64,000 nt of DNA from Sphingobacteriales bacterium (lineage in GTDB: Bacteria > Bacteroidota > Bacteroidia > Sphingobacteriales > Sphingobacteriaceae): assembly GCA_026390835.1 (NCBI GenBank), contig JAPLFD010000006.1, positions 124,001-188,000 of the forward strand, given 5' to 3'. Both the position numbers and the translations under genes were made by a program. This document shows, in pieces, positions 1-9,381 of the stretch (positions within the stretch are counted from its first letter, which is position 1; each line of letters opens with the position of its first letter). Under the pieces are notes generated by a model, which was not told the origin of the DNA, searched no databases, and saw only the letters and a program-made list of their open reading frames with translations.

Positions 1-1851
1 GCTGTTATCAGCCGGACCATCAGAAGGAGCGCCTTGGGCACCTGCCTCTTGCGTAGCTTTGTACATTTCTTCCGAAGCGGCGTTCCATGCTTCTTGCAAT
101 TCGGTTTGTGCGGCTTCCATCTCTTCGAAGTTTTTTGCAGCAAACGCATCTTGTAGTTTTTTCAAACCAGTTTCAATAGGCGTTTTCTTATCGGCAGAGA
201 TTTTATCACCGTACTCTTTCAATTGCTTTTCGGTAGAGAAAATCAAGGCATCGGCTGCGTTTAATTTATCTACTTCTTCTTTTGCTTTTTTATCTGCTTC
301 GGCATTGGCTTCGGCTTCGTCTTTCATTTTCTTAATTTCTTCGTCGGTTAAGCCAGAAGAAGCCTCAATACGAATTTTTTGCTCTTTACCGGTGGCTTTA
401 TCTTGCGCACTTACGTGTAAAATACCGTTGGCATCAATATCAAAAGTCACTTCAATTTGTGGAATTCCACGTGGTGAAGGCGGCAATCCATCCAAGTGAA
501 AACGTCCAATGGTACGGTTTTGATTGGCCATAGGGCGCTCACCTTGTAAAATATGAATTTCTACCGATGGCTGGTTATCTGATGCGGTAGAGAATGTTTC
601 CGATTTCTTCGTTGGAATGGTAGTGTTCGACTCGATTAATCGGGTCATTACACTGCCCATAGTTTCAATACCTAAAGAAAGTGGCGTAACGTCTAATAAT
701 AAGACGTCTTTTACCTCTCCGGTTAATACGCCACCTTGAATAGCAGCACCAATGGCCACCACTTCGTCGGGGTTTACGCCTTTTGAAGGTTCTTTTCCGA
801 AGAACGCTTTTACGGCTTCTTGAATAGCCGGAATACGGGTAGAACCACCTACCAAGATGATTTCATCAATATCGCTGGTTTTTAAGCCGGCATTTTTTAA
901 AGCCGATTTACATGGATCGATGGTACGTTTAATTAAACTCTCGGCCAATTGCTCAAATTTTGCACGGCTTAGGGTACGCACCAAGTGTTTCGGTCCACTT
1001 TGGTCGGCAGTTATGTAGGGTAAGTTAATTTCAGTTTGATTGCCGCTCGACAATTCAATCTTCGCTTTTTCGGCAGCTTCTTTTAAGCGTTGCAAAGCCA
1101 TTGGATCTTGGTGTAAATCCATGCCGTTTTCTGCTTTGAATTCTTGGGCTAGCCATTCAATAATGATATGATCAAAATCATCACCACCTAAATGCGTGTC
1201 GCCATCGGTAGCTTTTACTTCAAATACACCATCGCCTAATTCCAACACAGAAACGTCGTGGGTACCACCACCGCAATCGAACACTACGATTTTCATTTCT
1301 TTACCTGCTTTATCTAAACCATAGGCTAAGGCAGCAGCAGTAGGCTCGTTAATAATACGTTTTACGGTTAAACCGGCAATCTCACCAGCTTCTTTGGTTG
1401 CTTGGCGTTGGGCATCGTTAAAATAGGCCGGAACGGTAATTACCGCTTCGGTAACTTCTTGACCTAAGAAATCTTCTGCAGTTTTTTTCATTTTCTGCAA
1501 AATCATAGCCGATAATTCTTGTGGGGTATAGTTACGGCCGTCAATTTCTACACGTGGCGTATTGTTATCGCCTTTTACAACTTTATAAGGTACACGGCTG
1601 ATTTCTTTTTTTACTTCATCAAAGCTATTGCCCATAAAGCGCTTAATAGATGAGATGGTTTTTTCGGGATTGGTAATGGCTTGACGCTTGGCAGGATCGC
1701 CCACTTTGCGTTCTCCATTTTCTACAAAGGCCACTACCGATGGGGTAGTACGTTTACCTTCGCTGTTGGCAATTACTACCGGTTCGTTACCTTCCATTAC
1801 GGCAACACATGAGTTGGTAGTTCCTAAATCGATTCCAATAATTTTTGACAT
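1..1851 (-). CDS. dnaK: Molecular chaperone DnaK (Hsp70), 3' end cut by window edge
   Basis: ATP-driven Hsp70 chaperone that binds unfolded polypeptides with DnaJ and GrpE in the cytoplasm. The ATG at 1851 opens with [18 protein letters not shown], the Hsp70 phosphate-1 motif; the ATPase domain, the substrate-binding domain and the helical lid follow in one uninterrupted frame. 617 codons are present. The last ones read as a Gly/Ala/Pro-rich tail (…[11 protein letters not shown]), so only the extreme C-terminus, probably about 15-25 residues, lies outside the window. The gene is monocistronic as far as can be seen: the lipoprotein cluster upstream ends in its own terminator at 1964-1994. No TAnnTTTG promoter and no CIRCE element is visible upstream, but a perfect inverted repeat lies at 1871-1889. 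Confidence 0.98.
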   Translation of the reverse strand, partial: MSKIIGIDLGTTNSCVAVMEGNEPVVIANSEGKRTTPSVVAFVENGERKVGDPAKRQAITNPEKTISSIKRFMGNSFDEVKKEISRVPYKVVKGDNNTPRVEIDGRNYTPQELSAMILQKMKKTAEDFLGQEVTEAVITVPAYFNDAQRQATKEAGEIAGLTVKRIINEPTAAALAYGLDKAGKEMKIVVFDCGGGTHDVSVLELGDGVFEVKATDGDTHLGGDDFDHIIIEWLAQEFKAENGMDLHQDPMALQRLKEAAEKAKIELSSGNQTEINLPYITADQSGPKHLVRTLSRAKFEQLAESLIKRTIDPCKSALKNAGLKTSDIDEIILVGGSTRIPAIQEAVKAFFGKEPSKGVNPDEVVAIGAAIQGGVLTGEVKDVLLLDVTPLSLGIETMGSVMTRLIESNTTIPTKKSETFSTASDNQPSVEIHILQGERPMANQNRTIGRFHLDGLPPSPRGIPQIEVTFDIDANGILHVSAQDKATGKEQKIRIEASSGLTDEEIKKMKDEAEANAEADKKAKEEVDKLNAADALIFSTEKQLKEYGDKISADKKTPIETGLKKLQDAFAAKNFEEMEAAQTELQEAWNAASEEMYKATQEAGAQGAPSDGPADNS

Positions 1852-1870
1852 AATTTTCTTTTCTTAATGT

Positions 1871-1889
1871 ATTCAATATTGTATTGAAT
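1871..1889. promoter_or_regulatory. Perfect inverted repeat in the dnaK leader
   Basis: Two 8-nt arms, ATTCAATA and TATTGAAT, are separated by TTG, 20 to 38 nt upstream of the dnaK start codon. It is not CIRCE (TTAGCACTC-N9-GAGTGCTAA). It could be an operator for a heat-shock regulator or a 5'-UTR hairpin; the symmetry is seen, the role is inferred. Confidence 0.4.
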
Positions 1890-1963
1890 TACTAGCCTAG
1901 TATCAAGCAACATGCCAAGCCGTAAAAGCTACCGAATTGGCAGAAATGAACTTTTTTAGACCT

Positions 1964-1994
1964 AAAAAAGCCACCCCGCTTATGACAGGATGGC
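1964..1994 (-). terminator. Rho-independent terminator of the lipoprotein cluster
   Basis: On the minus strand GCCATCC pairs with GGGTGGC (one G-T pair) across a loop of about 11 nt and is followed directly by six T. It lies 32 nt after the stop of the last lipoprotein gene and separates the cluster from dnaK. Confidence 0.75.
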
Positions 1995-2025
1995 AGAAAA
2001 TTGAAACCAAACGATTTAGCTAAGG

Positions 2026-2433
2026 TTAGGGTTTACTAAATGTGTGTCTGGTTATATTCGGAATACCATTATCCATGACTTGCCATTGTACAACCAATTG
2101 ATTGGCAGATGCTACGTTTATTTCAAAAGGATTGTTTGAACCAACGACATCTATATAAAAGGAATTATCATTCACTTTATACCAATTATTTAAATAACCA
2201 AGATTAGAAACAAAAACAGTTAGTTGCCCATCTGCCTTAAACTCCCAATAATCGCCTGCTAGATAATTGGTAGTATAATCATTAGCTCCTGCAGGTATAT
2301 GAAAATGTTCTGTACTCTTCCAGGTCCATTTGCCCAAAATTTTTTGTTCGAGTGTAAGGGGTTTATCTTTTTTACAACTTGTACCCGCAAGCATGCCAAG
2401 TAGTACAAACAAACAAAGAATTAAATTTTTCAT
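2026..2433 (-). CDS. Lipocalin-like lipoprotein, third copy of a tandem triplet
   Basis: A 135-aa SPII lipoprotein. The ATG at 2433 gives MKNLILCLFVLLGMLAGTSC with the lipobox ending at Cys20, followed by KKDKP. A GTG two codons upstream is possible, but the ATG matches the paralogue at 2448. The mature part begins with LEQKILGKWTWKSTE; the LxGxW signature at the start of a small beta-rich domain is typical of lipocalin-like Bacteroidota lipoproteins. It is very close to the neighbour at 2448 (shared KILGKWTWKSTE, DYWEF, NQLV and MDNGIPxITRxTF) and more distant from 2877. It is last in a three-gene unit and is followed by a terminator. The function is not known. Confidence 0.85.
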   Translation of the reverse strand: MKNLILCLFVLLGMLAGTSCKKDKPLTLEQKILGKWTWKSTEHFHIPAGANDYTTNYLAGDYWEFKADGQLTVFVSNLGYLNNWYKVNDNSFYIDVVGSNNPFEINVASANQLVVQWQVMDNGIPNITRHTFSKP

Positions 2434-2447
2434 AAACACATTTTTGG

Positions 2448-2870
2448 TTAAGGTTTAGTAAACGTTTCTCTAGTTATTTTCGGAATACCATTATCCATAG
2501 ATTGCAATTGTATAACCAATTGATTAGCCGTTGCTGTGATGATTTTATATGGATTGTTTGGACCAAGTCCATCGATATAAAAGGAATTATCATCTAGTTT
2601 ATGCCAATTAGTAGGAAAACTGAGATTAGAAGCAAAAGCTGTTAGTTTACCATCACACTTAAACTCCCAATAATCACTTGCTTGATAATTGGTAGTAAAA
2701 TCATTTTGTGCTGCAGGTATGTGAAAATTTTCTGTACTCTTCCATGTCCATTTGCCCAGTATTTTTTGTTCGAGTGTAAGGGGTTCAGGTGGAAGAGGTT
2801 TATCTTTTTTACAACTTGTACCCGCAAGCATGGCAAGCAGTACAAAAAAACTAAGAATTAAATTTTTCAT
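2448..2870 (-). CDS. Lipocalin-like lipoprotein, second copy of a tandem triplet
   Basis: A 140-aa predicted lipoprotein. MKNLILSFFVLLAMLAGTSC is the signal with the lipidated Cys at position 20; KKDKPLPPEP is a short linker and LEQKILGKWTWKSTENFH opens the lipocalin-like domain. Compared with the copy at 2026 it carries a four- to five-residue insertion in the linker, and the rest aligns almost end to end, so the two come from a recent duplication. It starts 6 nt after the stop of the 2877 gene and ends 14 nt before the next start, consistent with one transcript. The role is unknown; a small-ligand-binding or envelope-associated function would be inference only. Confidence 0.85.
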   Translation of the reverse strand: MKNLILSFFVLLAMLAGTSCKKDKPLPPEPLTLEQKILGKWTWKSTENFHIPAAQNDFTTNYQASDYWEFKCDGKLTAFASNLSFPTNWHKLDDNSFYIDGLGPNNPYKIITATANQLVIQLQSMDNGIPKITRETFTKP

Positions 2871-2876
2871 ACGTTT

Positions 2877-3296
2877 TTATGGTTTAGTTAGTGTTATTGT
2901 TTCTATAAAGTTTATACCACCAAAGGTATATGGGGTACTTAACTTAATACTAGAGGCACTTACTATTTCTACAGTTGTAGGATTGACGTACAAAGTAAGA
3001 ATAGAAAAATGGGTATCATCCACTTCAAGCCAATCTTTAGTTATTGTTGACTGGCCATTAAAAAGTATAAACGTATTGGGGGCAGTTTTGATTTCAACAT
3101 AAGCACCCGGAGGGGCAGTGAATAATTCTGCATTAGCTGGGTCATCGGGAACACTAACAATTTCAGATTGAACAAAGGTCCACTTACCTAAAATTTTTTG
3201 TTCTAAAACCGAGAGACTAGCTGGTTTATCTTTTTTACAACTTGTACCGGCAAGCATAGCAAGCAGTACAATCAAACTTAAAAGTATCTTTTTCAT
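2877..3296 (-). CDS. Lipocalin-like lipoprotein, first copy of a tandem triplet
   Basis: Taken from the ATG at 3296 (139 aa), because MKKILLSLIVLLAMLAGTSC then matches the signal and lipobox of the two downstream paralogues; a TTG ten codons further upstream only adds a non-signal extension. The domain starts LEQKILGKWTFVQSE but the remainder is clearly diverged from copies two and three, so this is the older member. The 5' flank (TTAACCAAAAATGAGTTT before the ATG) is almost identical to the flank of the 2026 gene, which shows that the duplication unit included the translation initiation region. A TTGTGTACACAA palindrome lies 19 nt upstream. Confidence 0.82.
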   Translation of the reverse strand: MKKILLSLIVLLAMLAGTSCKKDKPASLSVLEQKILGKWTFVQSEIVSVPDDPANAELFTAPPGAYVEIKTAPNTFILFNGQSTITKDWLEVDDTHFSILTLYVNPTTVEIVSASSIKLSTPYTFGGINFIETITLTKP

Positions 3297-3314
3297 AAAC
3301 TCATTTTTGGTTAA

Positions 3315-3326
3315 TTGTGTACACAA
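3315..3326. promoter_or_regulatory. 12-bp palindrome upstream of the lipoprotein cluster
   Basis: TTGTGTACACAA is perfectly self-complementary and sits 19-30 nt before the first lipoprotein ATG. It is a candidate operator. No TAnnTTTG element is evident beside it. Confidence 0.3.
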
Positions 3327-3396
3327 AAATGAATAAGCGAAATAGTGTTACCAAGCAATTTCCGACGAATGGGATATCCTACACGACAGACGACAT

Positions 3397-3428
3397 AAAA
3401 AAAGCCCCGAACGGTTGTTCGGGGCTTT
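3397..3428 (-). terminator. Terminator of the alpha operon (after rplQ)
   Basis: A 12-bp perfect stem, AAAGCCCCGAAC against GTTCGGGGCTTT with a 4-nt loop, followed on the minus strand by a T run. It is placed 20 nt after the rplQ stop and ends the S10-spc-alpha transcript. Confidence 0.9.
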
Positions 3429-3447
3429 GAAAAAATATTTTTGCTTG

Positions 3448-4116
3448 TTAGACAGCAGGGTCTTCAGGAGCTTTTTCTTCTGAATCAGCTGCTGGTGCTT
3501 CTTCTGTAACTTCGGCTACAGGAGTTTCTACAATTTCCTCTGCAATAGGCGTTTCATCTGCAAATACTTCTACTGGAGTTTCGACTACCTCTTCAACAAT
3601 TGGAGCTTCATCAGCAACTTCTTCTGCTACAGGGGCAGTTTCTACAACTTCTTGTGTAGCAGCAGGGGTATCTACAGCTTTGGCTTTGCTTATTGCTGCA
3701 CCACCTCTACGGCTTTTCTTTTTAGCAGCACCGGCTTCGGCACCTTGAGTAAAGGTTGTATTGTAATCAACCAACTCAATGATAGACATTTCTGCATTAT
3801 CACCTAAACGGTTAGCCAATTTTAAAATACGGGTATATCCACCTGGACGGGTAGCTACTTTCTCTGCTATTTCGCGGAATAAAATAGTAACCGCTTCTTT
3901 ATCTTTTAAATAGCTAAATACGGTACGGCGTGAGTGTGTAGTATCGCTTTTGGATTTAGTAATTAAAGGTTCTACATACTGACGTAAAGCTTTCGCTTTA
4001 GCCAAAGTAGTGGTAATGCGCTTGTGTAAAATAAGCGAAGAGGCCATATTGGCCAACATAGCCTTGCGATGGGTATCGGTGCGGCCTAAGTGATTGATTT
4101 TTTTTCCGTGTCTCAT
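3448..4116 (-). CDS. rplQ: 50S ribosomal protein L17 with long acidic tail
   Basis: L17 of the large subunit. Residues 1 to about 118 are the conserved core ([20 protein letters not shown], later [29 protein letters not shown]). The protein has 222 residues against 127 in E. coli: after a short basic stretch (KKKSRRGG) comes a tail of about 85 residues made of Glu, Ala, Val, Pro and Thr, with the degenerate repeat (A/P)PIxEExVETPVxE occurring about three times. The tail is strongly acidic and probably disordered. Last gene of the alpha operon, 72 nt after rpoA and followed by a terminator. Confidence 0.97.
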   Translation of the reverse strand: MRHGKKINHLGRTDTHRKAMLANMASSLILHKRITTTLAKAKALRQYVEPLITKSKSDTTHSRRTVFSYLKDKEAVTILFREIAEKVATRPGGYTRILKLANRLGDNAEMSIIELVDYNTTFTQGAEAGAAKKKSRRGGAAISKAKAVDTPAATQEVVETAPVAEEVADEAPIVEEVVETPVEVFADETPIAEEIVETPVAEVTEEAPAADSEEKAPEDPAV

Positions 4117-4188
4117 TGTTCTTCGTTTTTCGTGATCGTACCGTCTCTAGTGAGGGAATTACGAACACGTCGCTTATAAATTGTTATA

Positions 4189-5181
4189 TTATTCTTCGTC
4201 TAATTTAAATTTAGACAGGTTCATGCCGAATGATAAGCCTTTAGATTTAACTAAGTCTTGAATTTCGGTTAATGATTTTTTACCAAAGTTTCTGAATTTA
4301 AGCATATCCGCCACGTCGTAAGAAACTAACTCAGCAAGCGAACGAATATCCGCTGCTTTTAAGCAGTTTAGGGCACGTACAGATAAATCTAAGTCTACCA
4401 ATTCGGTTTTCAAGATTTTACGCATGTGTAAAATTTCCTCGTCAACTTCTTTGGTTTCTTCTTTAGCTTGAGATTCTAACATGATGTTCTCATCAGAGAA
4501 TAACATGAAATGGTGAATCAAAATTTTAGCTGCTTCTTTCAAGGCTTCTTCCGGATGGATAGAACCATCGGTAGAAATATCTAATACCAATTTCTCGTAG
4601 TCAGTTTTTTGTTCTACACGAAAGTTTTCAATAGTATATTTAACGTTTTTGATAGGGGTATAAATAGAGTCGATAGCAATTACACCTACTAAAGCGTCGG
4701 CATTTTTGTTTTCTTCTGCAGAGATATATCCACGACCTTTATTTACGGTTAACTCAATTTCTAAAGTAACCGCTGATTCCATATTGCAAACCACTAAATC
4801 GGGGTTTAATACGGTGAAGTTATTGGAAAATTTAGTGATATCGCCGGCTTTAAATTGATCTTGGCCATTGATAATTACAAAGATTTTTTCTGAATCACCA
4901 GAATCGCCAGTTTTGCTGAAACGAACTTGTTTCAAGTTCAAAATGATCTCGGTTACATCTTCTACTACACCTTTAATGGTAGAAAACTCATGAGATACAC
5001 CAGAGAAACGTACAGAAGTAATTGCATATCCTTCTAATGAAGAAAGCAAAATTCTGCGTAAAGCATTACCAATGGTAACGCCGAAACCAGGTTCTAGGGG
5101 ACGAAATTCAAACGTACCATCGAAATCTGTTGATTTCTGCATAATTACCTTATCTGGTTTCTGAAATGCTAATATTGCCAT
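4189..5181 (-). CDS. rpoA: DNA-directed RNA polymerase subunit alpha
   Basis: Alpha subunit, scaffold for RNA polymerase assembly and contact for activators. The ATG at 5181 gives [12 protein letters not shown] and 330 residues, the family length; a further in-frame start 14 codons upstream would only add a non-conserved leader. The N-terminal domain carries [23 protein letters not shown]-like dimerisation sequence (here [18 protein letters not shown]), and the C-terminal domain begins near residue 250 with the helix-hairpin-helix region ([20 protein letters not shown], then [12 protein letters not shown]). It lies between rpsD and rplQ in the usual alpha-operon order. Confidence 0.98.
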   Translation of the reverse strand: MAILAFQKPDKVIMQKSTDFDGTFEFRPLEPGFGVTIGNALRRILLSSLEGYAITSVRFSGVSHEFSTIKGVVEDVTEIILNLKQVRFSKTGDSGDSEKIFVIINGQDQFKAGDITKFSNNFTVLNPDLVVCNMESAVTLEIELTVNKGRGYISAEENKNADALVGVIAIDSIYTPIKNVKYTIENFRVEQKTDYEKLVLDISTDGSIHPEEALKEAAKILIHHFMLFSDENIMLESQAKEETKEVDEEILHMRKILKTELVDLDLSVRALNCLKAADIRSLAELVSYDVADMLKFRNFGKKSLTEIQDLVKSKGLSFGMNLSKFKLDEE

Positions 5182-5253
5182 TATATCGTTTAATTTAAAT
5201 GTTAGTTTAACATAAATGAACAATCCTGAGCATAAAAACTCAGGATGATCAGC

Positions 5254-5862
5254 TTATTTAGAGTATAATTCGACGATTAAGTTTTCCTTGATATTTTCTG
5301 GAATTTCGTCGCGGTTAGGATAGTTTAAAAACTTACCTGTTAGGTTTTTTGCATCCCACTCTAACCAACTGAATTTGTTGATGGTACGGCCAGCTACCGA
5401 TTGAGTAATGGCTTCTAAAGTTTGTGAACGCTCACGAACAGCTACCACATCGCCTGAACGTACGCTGTACGATGCAATGTTTACCACTTCGCCGTTTACG
5501 GTAATGTGTTTATGACAAACCAATTGGCGGGCAGCAGAACGGGTTGGAGCAATGCCTAAACGATAAACTACGTTATCTAAACGAGCTTCTAAGAATTTCA
5601 ATAAGTTCTCACCCGTAATACCATCTTTAGAAGATGCTTTGTGGAACAAGTTTTCGAACTGACGTTCTAGAACTCCGTACGTGTATTTAACTTTTTGTTT
5701 TTCTTGTAGCTGAACTGCGTATTCAGATTGTTTACCTCTACGCTTGTTTGGTCCGTGCATACCAGGACCATAATTTTTTCTTTCTAGTGCCTTATCAGGG
5801 CCAAAAATTGGCTCTCTGAATCTACGGGCGATTTTGGACTTAGGTCCGGTGTATCTTGCCAT
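5254..5862 (-). CDS. rpsD: 30S ribosomal protein S4
   Basis: Primary 16S rRNA-binding protein of the small-subunit body. 202 aa, starting [21 protein letters not shown]. The S4 RNA-binding fold spans about residues 92-155 ([20 protein letters not shown], then [22 protein letters not shown]). No zinc-binding Cys quartet is present in the N-terminal domain, so it is the Cys-free form. Spacers of 66 nt to rpsK and 72 nt to rpoA. Confidence 0.98.
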   Translation of the reverse strand: MARYTGPKSKIARRFREPIFGPDKALERKNYGPGMHGPNKRRGKQSEYAVQLQEKQKVKYTYGVLERQFENLFHKASSKDGITGENLLKFLEARLDNVVYRLGIAPTRSAARQLVCHKHITVNGEVVNIASYSVRSGDVVAVRERSQTLEAITQSVAGRTINKFSWLEWDAKNLTGKFLNYPNRDEIPENIKENLIVELYSK

Positions 5863-5928
5863 GTTTGTGTGTTTTAAAGTATCGTTCCCGCTATACGGGG
5901 CGAATCTTAGCTTTAAAAAATTGGTTGA

Positions 5929-6318
5929 TTAAACTCTTCTACGTTTCGGAGGACGACAGCCATTGTGTGGCATCGGGGTAATGTCTTTAATACATAAGAC
6001 ATCAATTCCTACTGTTTGTAATGTACGAATAGCTGATTCGCGACCAGAACCCGGACCTTTTACAAATACTTCTACTTTACGCAAGCCTAAATCGTGGGCT
6101 ACTTTACCGCAATCGGAAGCAGCTTGACCGGCAGCGTAAGGGGTATTCTTTTTAGAACCTTTGAAACCCATTTTACCGGCAGATGACCAAGAAATAGTTT
6201 GACCTTGGTTGTTGGTAAGGGTTACAATGATATTGTTAAAAGTAGCATTGATATGTGCCTGACCTACAGGCTCAATAACAACAATACGTTTTTTGGTTAC
6301 TTTTTTAGTTTTTGCCAT
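5929..6318 (-). CDS. rpsK: 30S ribosomal protein S11
   Basis: Platform protein of the small subunit beside the E-site. 129 aa. A basic N-terminal arm ([13 protein letters not shown]) precedes the core [34 protein letters not shown] and the C-terminal [12 protein letters not shown] are family signatures. It is separated from rpsM by an unusually long 145-nt gap (6319-6463) in which I see no gene or clear signal. Confidence 0.98.
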   Translation of the reverse strand: MAKTKKVTKKRIVVIEPVGQAHINATFNNIIVTLTNNQGQTISWSSAGKMGFKGSKKNTPYAAGQAASDCGKVAHDLGLRKVEVFVKGPGSGRESAIRTLQTVGIDVLCIKDITPMPHNGCRPPKRRRV

Positions 6319-6463
6319 GTTCTTTTTAGATTTTAGATAAGAGACTTGAGATAGTTTTTTTACCCCGGCACTCTTATGCTAATTTTTATCTTGTTATTCC
6401 AGAATTGAGCAGATTAAACGATACGATTATCATACCTACAATCTAAGCACTCCTATCTATCTA

Positions 6464-6841
6464 TTATTTAGTAGCTTTTTTCTTGTTAGCAACTGTTTTA
6501 CGTTTTCCTTTACGGGTACGTGAGTTGTTTTTGGTACGCTGTCCACGAGTAGGCAAGCCTTTACGGTGACGTAAGCCGCGGTAGCAACCAATATCCATTA
6601 AGCGTTTGATATTCAATTGAACTTCAGAACGTAGAGCACCTTCCACTTTAACCTCATCGTTGATGAAGTTACGAATCAGTGTTAACTGAGCATCAGTCCA
6701 GTCTTGCACTTTTACATCGTAGCTAATACCGGCTTTATCTAAAATGCCTTGCGCTGTAGATCTGCCAATACCATAAATGTAGGTTAGCCCTATTTCTCCT
6801 CTTTTGTTTCTTGGTAAATCAATACCTGATATCCTTGCCAT
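6464..6841 (-). CDS. rpsM: 30S ribosomal protein S13
   Basis: Head protein of the small subunit that bridges to the 50S subunit and contacts P-site tRNA through its basic tail. 125 aa, [24 protein letters not shown], then the helix-two-turn-helix motif and the [22 protein letters not shown] signature, ending in a Lys-rich tail ([16 protein letters not shown]). It follows rpmJ by 18 nt. Confidence 0.98.
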   Translation of the reverse strand: MARISGIDLPRNKRGEIGLTYIYGIGRSTAQGILDKAGISYDVKVQDWTDAQLTLIRNFINDEVKVEGALRSEVQLNIKRLMDIGCYRGLRHRKGLPTRGQRTKNNSRTRKGKRKTVANKKKATK

Positions 6842-6859
6842 ATTTTTTAGCGAATTTTA

Positions 6860-6976
6860 TTATCCTTGACGTTGTTTATACTTCGGATTCTTTTTGTTAA
6901 TCACAAAAAGTTTTCCTTTACGGCGAATGATTTTACAATCAACACTACGCTTTTTAATGGATGCTCTAACTTTCAT
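6860..6976 (-). CDS. rpmJ: 50S ribosomal protein L36, zinc-free form
   Basis: A 38-aa gene read directly from the sequence between infA and rps[21 protein letters not shown], then [18 protein letters not shown]. Start and length fit L36 exactly. Of the canonical zinc ligands (Cys11, Cys14, Cys27, His33 in E. coli numbering) only Cys14 remains; the other positions are Ser, Asn and Tyr, so this is a C-minus L36 that cannot hold a zinc ribbon. It begins 2 nt after the infA stop and is surely co-translated with it. Confidence 0.96.
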   Translation of the reverse strand: MKVRASIKKRSVDCKIIRRKGKLFVINKKNPKYKQRQG

Positions 6977-6978
6977 TG

Positions 6979-7197
6979 TTATTTATATCTATAAGTTATT
7001 CTGCCTTTTGATAAATCATAAGGCGACATTTCTAGTTTTACTTTATCGCCAGGTAAAATTTTAATGTAATGCATCCGCATTTTACCCGATATATGCGCAA
7101 TAATTTCGTGTCCGTTTTCTAATTCTACACGAAACATTGCGTTTGATAACGCTTCTTTAATTATGCCGTCTTGTTCAATCGAAGCCTGTTTGGCCAT
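6979..7197 (-). CDS. infA: Translation initiation factor IF-1
   Basis: A 72-aa OB-fold factor that occupies the 30S A-site during initiation. Sequence [20 protein letters not shown] then [20 protein letters not shown] and the closing [12 protein letters not shown] are diagnostic. Its position between map and rpmJ is the usual spc/alpha junction. A 79-nt spacer precedes it, containing TAATTTTG (minus strand, 7242-7249), a possible -7 box without a good -33 TTG. Confidence 0.98.
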   Translation of the reverse strand: MAKQASIEQDGIIKEALSNAMFRVELENGHEIIAHISGKMRMHYIKILPGDKVKLEMSPYDLSKGRITYRYK

Positions 7198-7276
7198 ATT
7201 TTATTGATAATTACTCAATTAAACCCGTATTATCGGGGACGCAAAATTAAATAAAATTTTCTGAATTTTTAAATAT

Positions 7277-8053
7277 TTAATCTAAAACTTCTTCTATAAA
7301 TTGGAAAGTAGTTAAAACTTCTGCTTTCCCTTTCTTTATTGCTACTGTATGCTCATAATGAGCCGATGCTTTCGCATCTATACTACTTACAGTCCAGCCA
7401 TCTTCCCAAAACTTAACCCCAGCTTTACCTAGGTTAATCATGGGCTCTATGGCTATTACCATACCTTCTTCCAATTTAACACCACTGCCCCGTTTACCAT
7501 AGTTAGGCACTTCGGGTTTTTCGTGAAGCTTTACACCCACCCCGTGGCCAACCAATTCCCGTACCACTCCATATCCGTGCTTTTCAGCATGTTCTTGAAT
7601 GGCAAAACCAATATCACCAGTTCTATTGCCCACTACCGCTTTTTCTATACCTAAGGCTAAACACTCTTTGGTTACTTTAAGCAATTGGGCATGTTCTACC
7701 GATATTTCTCCAATTGGATAGGTATAGGCTGAATCGGAGTAAAAGTTATTAAGAATAACTCCGCAATCAACCGAAACTAAATCACCTTCTTTAAGCACAT
7801 AAGCACTCGGAAATCCGTGCACCACCTGATCATTAATAGAGATGCATAAAGAATATGGGAAACCGCCATAATTTAAAAAAGCAGGAATTCCACCATGATC
7901 TTTAATATACGTTTCCGCTAATTCATTTAGCGAAGCGGTTGTTACACCTGGGGCAATTGCCTTGGCAATTTCTCCGTGTGTTTTTGAAAGAAGCAAAGAA
8001 CTCTCTTTTATGAGTGCTATCTCATCGATAGACTTATAATAGATTTTTGACAT
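7277..8053 (-). CDS. map: Type I methionine aminopeptidase
   Basis: Removes the initiator Met from nascent proteins; a dinuclear metallopeptidase. 258 aa. Metal ligands are recognisable in order: Asp in VSVDCGV, Asp in FYSDSAYTY, His in ELVGHGVGVKLHEKPEVPNY, Glu in VIAIEPMINLG and Glu in AHYEHTVAI. Length and lack of an N-terminal extension fit type Ia. Located directly after secY (6 nt), as in many spc operons; no adk gene is present between them. Confidence 0.98.
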   Translation of the reverse strand: MSKIYYKSIDEIALIKESSLLLSKTHGEIAKAIAPGVTTASLNELAETYIKDHGGIPAFLNYGGFPYSLCISINDQVVHGFPSAYVLKEGDLVSVDCGVILNNFYSDSAYTYPIGEISVEHAQLLKVTKECLALGIEKAVVGNRTGDIGFAIQEHAEKHGYGVVRELVGHGVGVKLHEKPEVPNYGKRGSGVKLEEGMVIAIEPMINLGKAGVKFWEDGWTVSSIDAKASAHYEHTVAIKKGKAEVLTTFQFIEEVLD

Positions 8054-8059
8054 GGAACA

Positions 8060-9379
8060 TTAAATTGCTCCAGTTGAACCTGGGTTACGACCCTTAATTC
8101 TACCTGATTGCATCAACCCGTCGTAATGACGCATTAATAAATGACTTTCAATTTGCTGCAAGGTATCTAACACCACTCCTACTAAAATTAATAGAGAAGT
8201 ACCGCCATAGAAGTGGGCAAATTGACTATTTACTCCAAGCTTATTTGCAAAGGATGGGAGAATAGCAATAATGGCCAAAAATACAGCACCCGGTAAGGTT
8301 ACTTTAGACACAATGGCATCAATATAGTCTCCGGTAGTTTTACCAGGTTTAATACCTGGTACAAAGCCACCGTTTTTCTTCATATCGTCAGACATTTGAG
8401 TTGGATTAACTGTAATGGCTGTATAGAAAAATGTAAATACAATAATTAACAAGGCAAAGGTTAGGTTATAGGCCAATGAAGTATAATCACTAAACGAAGC
8501 CAAAATAGAAGACTGCGCATTCGGGAAAAATTGCGTCATGGTAGCCGGAATAAACATAATGGCCTGAGCAAAAATGATAGGCATTACACCCACTGCATTT
8601 ACTTTTAAAGGAATATACTGACGAACACCGCCCACCTGTTTAGAACCTACTTGTTTCTTAGCATACTGTACTGGTATTTTACGTACCCCTTGTACAATTA
8701 AAATAGTAAACATGACCACAAAGAACAAAGCAGCAATCTCAACAATGAATGGAATTAAGCCTCCATTACCCTCCATACGGGTAGCAAATTCGGCGAAAAT
8801 ACCGTAAGGCAATTGCGCAATAATACCCACCATAATGATTAATGAAATACCGTTACCAATACCTTTGTCGGTAATTTTCTCTCCTAACCACATTACAAAT
8901 AGCGTACCTGCGGTTAAAATAAACATAGAGGAAATGGTAAATAATGGCTCAGACATAATTTTAGCATCGGCCGCAATTTGCGAACTTACATAAGCTGTAG
9001 CCTGTAATGCCGTAATAATAATGGTTAAATAACGGGTGAATTGATTGATGGTTTTACGACCAGTTTCACCGTCTTTTTGTAATTTTTGGAAATATGGGAC
9101 TACAATGCCTAACAATTGCATCACAATAGAAGCAGAAATATACGGCATTACACCCAAGGCAAAAATAGAAGCTCTAGAGAACGATCCGCCAGCAAACATA
9201 TTCAAAAGGCCCAATAAACCCTCTTTTTCTTCGGTGTTTAACGATGCTGGATTTACCCCTGGCAATACTATAAACGAACCTATACGGTAGATTAAAAGAC
9301 ATAAGAGCGTGAATAAAATTCTCGCTCTTAAATCTTCAATTTTCCATATGTTGGATAGTGTGGTGAACAGCTTTTTCAT
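8060..9379 (-). CDS. secY: Protein translocase subunit SecY
   Basis: Central channel of the Sec translocon in the inner membrane. 439 aa with about ten hydrophobic segments; the N-terminus MKKLFTTLSNIWKIEDLRAR and the following LLIYRIGSFIVLPGVN, the plug-region GLLGLLNMFAGGSFSRASIF and the cytosolic loop with VQGVRKIPVQYAKKQVG are all family features. Starts 2 nt after rplO. Confidence 0.98.
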   Translation of the reverse strand: MKKLFTTLSNIWKIEDLRARILFTLLCLLIYRIGSFIVLPGVNPASLNTEEKEGLLGLLNMFAGGSFSRASIFALGVMPYISASIVMQLLGIVVPYFQKLQKDGETGRKTINQFTRYLTIIITALQATAYVSSQIAADAKIMSEPLFTISSMFILTAGTLFVMWLGEKITDKGIGNGISLIIMVGIIAQLPYGIFAEFATRMEGNGGLIPFIVEIAALFFVVMFTILIVQGVRKIPVQYAKKQVGSKQVGGVRQYIPLKVNAVGVMPIIFAQAIMFIPATMTQFFPNAQSSILASFSDYTSLAYNLTFALLIIVFTFFYTAITVNPTQMSDDMKKNGGFVPGIKPGKTTGDYIDAIVSKVTLPGAVFLAIIAILPSFANKLGVNSQFAHFYGGTSLLILVGVVLDTLQQIESHLLMRHYDGLMQSGRIKGRNPGSTGAI

Positions 9380-9381
9380 GC

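Noticed and set aside
3297-3326. TTG-start extension of the first lipoprotein
   Set aside because: It would bury the signal peptide behind ten extra residues, and the ATG at 3296 matches the paralogues.
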